From Baffinella frigidus (lineage: Eukaryota; Cryptophyceae; Cryptomonadales; Baffinellaceae), in assembly GCA_026770585.1 (NCBI GenBank), contig MU646405.1:1931-14285 (forward strand): 12,355 bases of DNA. The letters run 5' to 3'. Shown piece by piece: positions 6,998-12,355 of this stretch (position 1 is its first letter; each line of letters begins with the position of its first letter). The notes under the pieces were generated by a model. It did no database searches, was not told the DNA's origin, and saw nothing but the letters and a program-made list of their open reading frames with translations. The position numbers and the translations under genes were made by a program.

Positions 6998-8407
6998 TCA
7001 TGATCTGCAGGTCAAGTAGAACGCGAGGAGGTTACGACTCGACCCACTATACGATGTCCCGTTAGACGTTCGGACTAGATATATGTTCCCCCCGATTATA
7101 AACCACAAGAAGTCGGCAATTTGAGTCGAATTGCCACCGTCGACACCCTTATTAGACGACGCACCACCCCCCTTGCACGCCGTAATACGCGCTTCTATGT
7201 CTTTGTTGGGTTGGAGAGTTCTTCTGCCGCGGCGGGACCCCCCTCCACTGACCGGGTTCTGAACAGCAGGGGTTGGACCAACCGTGGTCGAGCCAACAGG
7301 GGCCGGGTCCGCCATATTCACATCCCCGATGGACCCGCGTTCTACCAACAGCACGGCAGAACGGATGCCTGCTACCTCGCGGTGGAAATGATGGTCTTCG
7401 AACGCGTATTCGATTTCAGGGTAGATTTGTTTCAAAGAAGGTAGAACCGAGAGGTCCGACGCACCGGGTACTTCGATTTCTTCCAGTGAGACGGGTTTTC
7501 TCCGTTTGTATGCAGGGAAGTGGCGATACACGACCTGAGAAACCGAATTAAAATAACCGGCATACGAGTGTTTGTATTCCAGTAGGCAACCAGGAGGTAT
7601 ATCCTGGTACATTCCAATCAGGTGGTAGTCGTCTACAGAAGCCTCCACGTGGAACTTTTCAATCGCGAAGGGGTGTTTGCCTTCCGGTATAACTGGAACC
7701 GGTGTCGCGTGGCGTTCGAGAAACAGAAGTCGGAACAGCACATAGAAGGTGTTCAGGTAGAACTTGATGCCAAACCCAGTTAGGACCAACTTCCTGGTCG
7801 CAACGGGTGCACCACCCCCACATTCCCTCGTCTGATTGTCTCTGAGGACGGGTACGTCATCGATAAACTCATTGTCATCTGCTTGCCATTCTTGGATACC
7901 GTCGGAAAATATGTATACACCAACCCAGATAAAAACCTGCGTGATTAGACGTTCGATCAACTGAAGCCGCTCGTCGGACTGCACAGCCATCCTCTGCAAC
8001 AACGGATATGACATTTGAAGCGCGTGCGTAATGTCGTGCAACTTCTGCAGAGAAACCTTTTCGGGGACGATGGCTCGGTTCGAACCATCGTCGGTGACAA
8101 AGTGTGGAAGGAATATCCCCGGGATGTCGTTGAGGACATCGATGTCACTCTGATCCAACAATGGAGACGATTCTTCGCTGTACGCCTCTGTCAAAACACG
8201 CACCATTACCATACCAGTGAGATGTGCCTCGTGGAAGTCGCATTTAGCCTTGTCACAGACCTCATTCGAGTCACACCCCCATAACCAATGCTGTAACAAC
8301 CGTTTGGGGTGCAGGGCTGGAGTTGTCGCCAAACCCCCTGCTGCGGTCCTCTCAATAGCAGCCTTGATATCTAGAAAGTTGAGTGGGCGGTCCCGGTCGG
8401 TTTCCAT
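6998..8407 (-). CDS. Hypothetical protein, 469 aa
   Basis: No family recognised. ATG at 8407 (GCAATGG, G at -3 and G at +4). Residues 40-65 carry a possible metal site, C45-x5-C51-x4-C56-x2-H59 with H62 near, in the order of a CCCH finger but with unusual spacing. Residues 90-350 look folded and mixed, with two hydrophobic helices (around 165-180 and 210-230) that could be buried rather than membrane-spanning. Residues 365-430 are a Gly/Pro/Ser/Arg-rich linker containing SRRGRR. The last 40 residues are hydrophobic and Ser-rich (IADFLWFIIGGNIYLV) and look unlike the rest; the true C-terminus could be altered by a splice or frameshift. It ends with TGA. Same strand as the 657-aa gene and the membrane protein; possible structural protein, not demonstrated. 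Confidence 0.75.
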   Translation of the reverse strand: METDRDRPLNFLDIKAAIERTAAGGLATTPALHPKRLLQHWLWGCDSNEVCDKAKCDFHEAHLTGMVMVRVLTEAYSEESSPLLDQSDIDVLNDIPGIFLPHFVTDDGSNRAIVPEKVSLQKLHDITHALQMSYPLLQRMAVQSDERLQLIERLITQVFIWVGVYIFSDGIQEWQADDNEFIDDVPVLRDNQTRECGGGAPVATRKLVLTGFGIKFYLNTFYVLFRLLFLERHATPVPVIPEGKHPFAIEKFHVEASVDDYHLIGMYQDIPPGCLLEYKHSYAGYFNSVSQVVYRHFPAYKRRKPVSLEEIEVPGASDLSVLPSLKQIYPEIEYAFEDHHFHREVAGIRSAVLLVERGSIGDVNMADPAPVGSTTVGPTPAVQNPVSGGGSRRGRRTLQPNKDIEARITACKGGGASSNKGVDGGNSTQIADFLWFIIGGNIYLVRTSNGTSYSGSSRNLLAFYLTCRS

Positions 8408-8587
8408 TGCAGTTCCAGTGGGCCTTTGTATGGTCGTGGATTGGGTCCCTTTTTCTAATTGGAACTAGACGTAATACAGGAAACGGCTACAGGTAATAAT
8501 ACCACCCGTCCACATATAGTGCAGATACAGCTCTGGTCTTTAATAAATTGTACTCAACACACACATCCATCAATACAGACCCTCCTG
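8408..8587. other. Intergenic gap between membrane-protein and 469-aa genes
   Basis: 180 bp holding the TTATTAAAGA motif (8537-8546) and, on the minus strand close to the 469-aa start, a short A-run (TTAGAAAAAGGG) about 50 nt upstream of the ATG. It probably contains the 3' end of one transcript and the promoter of the next. Confidence 0.4.
8537..8546 (-). promoter_or_regulatory. TTATTAAAGA motif, copy 2
   Basis: Ten bases identical to minus-strand 6930-6939, 42 nt downstream of the TAA of the membrane-protein gene and about 130 nt upstream of the 469-aa ATG. The distance to the upstream stop is similar in both copies and the distance to the next ATG is not, favouring a 3'-end signal (ATTAAA variant). 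Confidence 0.45.
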
Positions 8588-9393
8588 TTACACAATGTAT
8601 GTGGCAGACGATGCCGTGGGGTTCGTTTTGACAGGGGATGGTTGATCCAGTCCCGTTTTGGTTTCAGTTTCTAGTTCCGTGCTGTCCAGCAGGTCTAATT
8701 CGTCTTCATTGAAAAAGAAAAACTCTTGATGGTATCGGTCTGGGTCGTGAACCTTGAATTTCATATACCGGGTTACTGTATAATTGTTGACACAAAGGTC
8801 TACAACGAGACGGATCAGGATCAGATCGAACTGGGCGAAGATTAAAGAGATGCTGGCCACACTCATCACACCTGTACATGAAAATGGGATTGTCAGCCAA
8901 TGGTTTACGTCGCCTATGGTTAGTGAGAGATACGAGGCAGTGGTTTTAGGTTCTAGTATGGGAGACGGTGGGTTGTTTGAGACGAACCACAGTAGAAGCT
9001 CCAGAATTGTGCGATGCCTAGAACCGTGGATTTTCGGTACGGTAGAACCTTGCTTTTGTGATCAAGCACCGTATTTTGCAACCAGGGGGACAAAGCATCT
9101 GAACTGAAGTCATTGACAGCAGTAGAAACGACCACAAAAACAACAACGAAGGCGTACCGTGGGGCTGTATCAATGTGTAAACCCATATACGTAAGAGTAG
9201 AAGACGGTCCGAATCTCATGTATTCACTTTCAAAAATCCCCAACCAACCGAAACCGACGACGCAGATCAACAGCCACACTCCGATGCAGACTGACGTCCA
9301 TCTTTTGTCGTCAAATGCAAGGTTCAACATTCTCATGGCACAACCAACCACCCCGCTTCTGTGTGTCTGGATCCCACTAGATTTCTGTGGCAT
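8588..9393 (-). CDS. Multi-pass membrane protein, 229 aa, split by a likely 116-nt intron
   Basis: Two minus-strand ORFs in different frames (exon 1 9393-8988, exon 2 8871-8588) join if a GT-AG interval at 8987-8872 is removed. Codon 136 (Gly) is then rebuilt across the junction. Start ATG at 9393 has A at -3; ATGs at codons 20 and 22, nearer the first helix, are alternatives. Predicted segments: helix 1 at about 35-54, helix 2 at 79-93, then a conserved-looking loop LSPWLQNTVLDHKSKVLPY, helix 3 at about 122-148 that exists only after joining, and helix 4 with D151 and R156 to about 163. The C-terminal tail from 170 is acidic (DELDLLD, ETETK). The loop and last helix resemble small polytopic proteins I recall from protist DNA viruses; I cannot confirm this. 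Without the join the first ORF ends mid-helix at TAG. A frameshifted pseudogene is the alternative. Confidence 0.7.
8872..8987 (-). other. Candidate spliceosomal intron (116 nt)
   Basis: It begins GTTCGT and ends CATTTTCATGTACAG, with branch-point-like CACTAAC 44-50 nt and GGCTGAC about 22-28 nt before the 3' end. Its length is not a multiple of three and its removal restores frame, joining FYCG to VMSVASISLIF. A donor three bases upstream (GTGGTT) would also keep frame and only drop one Gly. The donor is a poor match to GTAAGT-like consensus, which is the main weakness. Confidence 0.6.
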
Positions 9394-9422
9394 TTTGCTG
9401 CGTGGTGTCCGTATGTTCTGTG

Positions 9423-9428
9423 TTTATA
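9423..9428 (-). promoter_or_regulatory. TATA-like element before membrane-protein gene
   Basis: On the minus strand TGTATAAACAC lies about 30 nt upstream of the ATG at 9393. A second TATAAACG is at about 9484-9489, between this gene and the WD40 stop. Position suits a core promoter; no further support. Confidence 0.35.
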
Positions 9429-9491
9429 CATTCAACTCGTGTTATCACAGAATACACTCTATCAGACCTCCGGTTCGTCACATATAAACGC

Positions 9492-10319
9492 TCAATTCCC
9501 CTGGGGGTTCAGGTGCTCCCCCACGATCCTCGCCCGCAATGTTCCCGTCTCAACATCGACCAGATGGATGTCACGTGCGCCGTGGCCATTGAACGTAGCG
9601 ATCGTGCGGCCGTCCGGAGAAAACACCGCGAACCTGCACCCATCGAGGTTTCTGATTCTCTCGCCTTTCTCCACGTCCCACAGAGCAATTCCCGGCACTT
9701 TCTCGGCGCTTGCGAGCTGAGTGTTGTCGGTGGAGGAGAACTGTAGGAAGGTGAAATCGCCCAGGTTGTCCCCTTGCATCCGGGAGAGCAACGTCCATGT
9801 CGTAGTTTCCCATAAACAAATGGACCCTTCCCCGGCCCCGCTAGCCAGGAGCGCCCCATTCGCTGTCACAGCGCCATCTCCGCCTCCGGTGGCGAGCCTT
9901 TGTCCGCACGGCGACAGTGCCATCGACCCTATCCGGTGATCAGGGTGCGCTACTACGGGACATCCTTCGTGCACCGATCGGCGACCCCTCTGACCCTTCT
10001 TGGGCGCCGTGCAGATGCACGCTCCCGTTCCGTCGTGGTTGTCTCCCACCCTGTGCAACGCCCCTGTCTCGCAGTCCCAGAGCTTCCAGTGCTCGTTGAC
10101 ATCGACCCCCACACTCACCACGAACCTTCCATTGTCTGGCGACATCGCGACGAATGGGATTGAATACTTCCCAGTGTAGGCCTTCTTTTCCCCAGTCGCC
10201 TCATCCACCAGCATCACCCGCCCATCCTTAAGACCAAGAGCCAGCATCCTCCGCACCACACCAGCCTCGAAGCAGAGGACAGCGGGGCGGCCAGGCCCAC
10301 CTCCTTCGGTCCTTACGGC
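9492..10319 (-). CDS. WD40 beta-propeller protein, partial
   Basis: Clear WD40 blades: FVAMSPDNGRFVVSV...KLWD, IGSMALSPCGQRLATGGGDG, NGALLASGAGEGSICLWE, LQFSSTDNTQLASAEK...IALWD and FAVFSPDGRTIATF...DIHLVD, ending in TGA at 9492. Such propellers are protein-interaction platforms; the specific partner is unknown. The frame is open from a TGA at 10320-10322 with no ATG before 10247 (MLALGLKDG). The upstream part (AVLCFEAG) already looks like coding, so the gene may lack its first exon or be 5' truncated. The motif GGDGAV (about residues 127-131 counting from the GTG at 10259) runs straight into TANGALLASG, skipping a WD dipeptide and the next blade's start, as if about 30 residues were lost in frame. 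It is clearly more GC-rich than the block to its left, hence probably host. It lies about 100 bp beyond the membrane-protein start, on the same strand. Confidence 0.8.
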   Translation of the reverse strand, partial: AVRTEGGGPGRPAVLCFEAGVVRRMLALGLKDGRVMLVDEATGEKKAYTGKYSIPFVAMSPDNGRFVVSVGVDVNEHWKLWDCETGALHRVGDNHDGTGACICTAPKKGQRGRRSVHEGCPVVAHPDHRIGSMALSPCGQRLATGGGDGAVTANGALLASGAGEGSICLWETTTWTLLSRMQGDNLGDFTFLQFSSTDNTQLASAEKVPGIALWDVEKGERIRNLDGCRFAVFSPDGRTIATFNGHGARDIHLVDVETGTLRARIVGEHLNPQGN

Positions 10320-10399
10320 TCAATGGGTCAACCGTGTCACTCGAAAAACAAAAAAAATCGAGTTTGACCAGCTGGCCTGTTTTTTTTACAGCCTCGCCT

Positions 10400-10510
10400 T
10401 CTGCACCGAGGGGCCTGTTGTGATCCGAAAGGAAGCATGGCCTTTTCTGCAGGATAAGGTTCGGTGTCCGCCTATGTTGGGAGCTCGAAGAACCTAACGG
10501 ACCTAAAGGC
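10400..10510 (+). repeat. Interspersed repeat, copy D (diverged)
   Basis: Shares with copies A-C the order CTGCAC, GATCCGAAAG, TTTTCTGCAG, TATGTTGGGAGC and the end AACCTAACGGACCTAAAGG. So the same repeat family sits on both sides of the viral-like block. It is shorter and more diverged than the left copies. Confidence 0.6.
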
Positions 10511-10740
10511 CCAAGAGCCCGTTCTACAACAACGTGTAGTGTGTGAGAGAACTCCAGATCCTTGTAGTACCAAAAACCCCGCAGGGGGTCTTAGAATGTG
10601 GGCATGCTGGTCTTGTAATCAATAAATTCTCTCTAGTTCAGCCTGAGGTAATTTTCTTATTGGATGCACACTTTAAACTCCTCCCGCCTCTGGTGGTGAT
10701 TTCGACGTCCGCGAGCCTCTATCAGGCACAGGCCCACTCT
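10511..10740. other. Spacer with no recognised gene
   Basis: About 230 bases of non-coding DNA between repeat copy D and the foldback elements. The plus-strand frame 10543-10761 is short, begins without a clear context and runs into the foldback; I do not call it a gene. Confidence 0.4.
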
Positions 10741-10919
10741 ACAGGGGTACCTCGCTCATAAGAAACCGCGCCCCCCTAGGACCCTACAGTAGGCCTATGC
10801 CTGGGGCCCTACGGTGGTCCTAGGGGGGGGGGCAGTTTCATATGAGCGAGGAACCCCAGGCATAGGCCTACTGTAGGGTCCTAGGGGGGGTCGGTTTCTT
10901 ATGATCAAGGTACCCCTGT
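10741..10919. mobile_element. MITE-like foldback, family 1 (compound)
   Basis: The left arm 10741-10806 and right arm 10855-10919 are inverted copies over about 65 bp with only a few mismatches; both ends read inward from ACAGGGGTACCTCGCTCATA. The centre holds a third, inverted end (10815-10856, containing CATATGAGCGAGG), so this is best read as one complete element of about 115 bp followed by a second partial copy in inverted orientation. It has no coding capacity, as expected for a non-autonomous DNA transposon derivative. The transposase superfamily cannot be named from the ends. Confidence 0.8.
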
Positions 10920-10920
10920 A

Positions 10921-11031
10921 CTGCGAAACCGCTCTTTCTATGGACCACCATAGGGCCCTGGGCATAAGCCTACACTGTACTGTAGGATCCTTAGGGAGGG
11001 CGCTTTCTTACGAGCGAGGTGCCCCATGTAT
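10921..11031 (-). mobile_element. MITE-like element, family 1, diverged copy
   Basis: In inverted orientation and more diverged: it contains GGGCCCTGGGCATAAGCC, a TACTGTAGGATCCTTAGGGAGGG block and the end CTTACGAGCGAGGTGCCCC, which match the inner and terminal parts of the 10741-10919 element. It directly abuts that element. Confidence 0.6.
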
Positions 11032-11102
11032 GTACACACTCAAGTTAAGGCGCCACCATTGGAGCCATTGGAGCTTACCACGTGCACTATCCTCACAACA
11101 CT

Positions 11103-11279
11103 CCACGTTAATGGGCTAACGGCCTGAAAATGGGGTAATTAGGCATACGGCATTGCCTAGGACCTCCTACCGTAGGCCGAGGGATCCTAGGACCAAAAAG
11201 TCTCGGCCTACGGTAGGAGGTCCTAGGCAATCCCGTAGGCCTAACTACCCCATTTTCAGGCAGTTGCCCCATTAACGTG
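11103..11279. mobile_element. Foldback element, family 2 (77-bp arms)
   Basis: Arms 11103-11181 and 11203-11279 are inverted copies running from CACGTTAATGGG inward through CCTGAAAATGGGGTA to GACCTCCTACCGTAGGCCGA, with a few substitutions and a loop of about 21 bp. It has no coding capacity. An element this symmetric would form a long hairpin in RNA or single-stranded DNA. Confidence 0.85.
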
Positions 11280-11372
11280 TTGGTATTATCAAAGGTCTCT
11301 CGCTCTCAACGCTCCACCGCAGCACTCTCCCCAGAACACTCCTGGCCACTTATGGCGCGACAAGTGGACCGC

Positions 11373-11427
11373 ACTTTTGGTCTTAGGATCCCTCGGCCTA
11401 CGGTAGGAGGTCCTAGGCAATGCCGTC
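11373..11427. repeat. Solo half of foldback family 2
   Basis: This segment is the reverse complement of the inner part of the 11103-11279 left arm plus its loop: GGATCCCTCGGCC, TACGGTAGGAGG and TCCTAGGCAATGCCGT match without visible change, and the ACTTTT-GGTC-TAGGATCC lead matches the loop with small differences. It is a fragment left without its partner arm. Confidence 0.75.
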
Positions 11428-11656
11428 TCGATACAGGTCCTACATAGACCCTTAAGCCTTGAGTTGAGTGATGCAAAAGTCTTCGAGCCTTAATGAAACG
11501 GGCATCTGTTGTCCTCTCCCCACCCCCCCTCCCAACGTCGAATCTCTCCCCCCCCCCTCCCTTAACTCTCCCTTATATCTTCTTCTTCTTCCTCTTCGTC
11601 TTAATTGCCCTCATAACATTCTAAAAATAGACCAACTTCTACCCGAAAACTGCTTG

Positions 11657-11841
11657 CCCACACGAGGCTATCCATGCGAACAGATTCATAAGTCAATTAT
11701 TGGATTATTGCCCAGGAAACACGCCAAAAGTCAGCAAATGATCACGTTTCCTCCCGTTTTTTTCGGGGGAAACGTGATCATTTCCCCACAAACTTTTAAA
11801 ACGCCCTTTTATTCTGTTCGCATGCATAGCCTCGTGTGGGC
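11657..11841. mobile_element. Nested foldback, family 3
   Basis: Outer arms 11657-11684 and 11813-11841 (GCCCACACGAGGCTAT, then CATGCGAACAGA, and their complement) enclose a second perfect hairpin at 11735-11782 (AAATGATCACGTTTCC with its complement around a short T/G loop). The left outer arm and inner hairpin are separated by about 50 bp with no symmetry, so this is a hairpin within a hairpin. MITE-like; no ORF of note. Confidence 0.75.
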
Positions 11842-11873
11842 GTCGAAGGGCGGGCTCTCTTCCAGACATCCTA

Positions 11874-12011
11874 CAGGGGTTAATGGCTCATAAGGAGGCG
11901 CATCCCCCTGGGAACCTACAGTAGGCCTATGCCTAGGGCCCTATGATGGTCTTAAGTGATGATGGTCCTCGGGGGGGGGGCGCGTTCTTATAAGCGAGGT
12001 ACTCCTGTACA
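11874..12011. mobile_element. MITE-like element, family 1, copy with ITRs
   Basis: The left end TACAGGGGTTAATGGCTCATA and the right end (reverse complement GTACAGGAGTACCTCGCTTATA) are the family-1 termini, and the middle holds CCTACAGTAGGCCTATGCC. It is longer than the 10741 copy because of a tandem-like GATGGTC insertion around 11945-11970. It sits about 30 bp after the family-3 foldback. Confidence 0.75.
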
Positions 12012-12026
12012 TCACCAGCAGGTGAC

Positions 12027-12133
12027 CCTCTCTCTCTCTCTCTCCCTCCCTCCCTCCCTCTCTCCCTCTCCCTCTCTCCCTCTCCCTCTCTCCCTCTCCC
12101 TCTCCCCCTCTTTCTCTCTCTCTCTCTCTCTCG
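12027..12133. repeat. CT-rich microsatellite
   Basis: About 105 bases of pure pyrimidine made of CT runs with CCCT and CCCTCT variants. It is a polypurine/polypyrimidine tract typical of eukaryotic nuclear DNA. Translating it on the minus strand gives an Arg/Glu/Gly-only peptide, which is not a gene. Confidence 0.95.
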
Positions 12134-12177
12134 CATCACCAGAAGGTGGGGTAATGCCGAGTCTTGACCGCGTTGTT

Positions 12178-12355
12178 CACGACCAGCGCAATCAGGATCG
12201 AGATCAGACACCCCAACTGCCGGACACGACCGAGGACACGTCAGTACTACCGCCGGACACGATCAGTGTAAAAGATGGACACGATCAGTACAAAAGACGG
12301 ACACGACGCAGGACACGACCAGCGCAATCAGGATCGAGATCAGACACCCCAACTG
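12178..12355. repeat. 136-bp tandem repeat, continuing past the window
   Basis: The 42 bases at 12178-12219 recur exactly at 12314-12355, the window edge, with a period of 136 bp. Between them are shorter sub-repeats GGACACGA-CAGT-AAAAGA (about 12251-12310). It is a minisatellite or satellite start; the copy number is unknown because the window ends. Confidence 0.85.

Noticed and set aside
1401-9500. Terminal inverted repeats or target-site duplication bounding the viral-like block
   Set aside because: I compared the sequence around 1400-1704 and 9393-9500 by eye and found no convincing match; borders remain undefined.
9509-9859. 116-codon minus-strand ORF in another frame of the WD40 gene
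   Set aside because: The WD40 repeats are read in the 9492-10319 frame; this is an overlapping shadow.
11468-11893. 141-codon plus-strand ORF
   Set aside because: Composed of Pro/Ser/Leu runs from C-rich DNA and the two arms of the nested foldback; not a plausible protein.
11933-12211. 92-codon minus-strand ORF with Arg-Glu-Gly runs
   Set aside because: Direct translation of the CT microsatellite.
11103-12355. CRISPR array from regular repeats
   Set aside because: Repeats are inverted or tandem without unique spacers of constant length, and the DNA is eukaryotic in character.

Overview
The window looks like eukaryotic nuclear DNA, probably from a protist, alga or early-branching fungus. 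Repeat-rich flanks surround a compact block of genes, about 1.7-9.5 kb, that resembles an integrated or remnant large protist DNA virus. The reasons are: (i) long intron-poor ORFs packed back to back with short gaps; (ii) an HNH endonuclease fused to C2H2 zinc fingers, a combination at home in giant-virus-like genomes; (iii) a small polytopic membrane protein whose DHK-x-K-x-LPY segment and Asp/Arg-containing last helix resemble, from memory only, a family seen in protist DNA viruses; (iv) flanks made of MITE-like foldbacks, microsatellites and a separate GC-rich WD40 gene. No capsid, polymerase, terminase or integrase is present, so the viral assignment is inference. I cannot choose between Nucleocytoviricota, mirusvirus-like or another lineage.

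Layout. 1-1690: non-coding flank with three copies of an interspersed repeat. 1690-4245, plus strand: an HNH/zinc-finger gene broken by an in-frame TGA, then a 288-aa gene with a proline-rich head. Both are preceded by the same upstream element (a GTAGCAACGGG...GCTGTGTA box and then an A-tract). 4365-9393, minus strand, read right to left: the membrane protein gene (apparently split by a 116-nt GT-AG intron), a 469-aa unknown, and a 657-aa acidic/coiled-coil protein. The last is followed without frame change, after a single TAA, by a Ser/Pro/Arg-rich 185-codon tail carrying a 153-bp tandem duplication. 9492-10319: a WD40 gene, probably host, missing part of a blade. 10320-12355: MITE-like foldbacks of at least three families, a CT microsatellite and a 136-bp tandem repeat running off the end.

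The viral-like block shows two in-frame stops at places where coding continuity is evident or suggestive, plus one apparent spliceosomal intron. This fits either a decaying endogenous copy or a gene set expressed in the nucleus with splicing and possible stop readthrough; the sequence alone does not decide. Apart from probable nuclease activity of the HNH gene, no joint pathway can be assigned to these genes.
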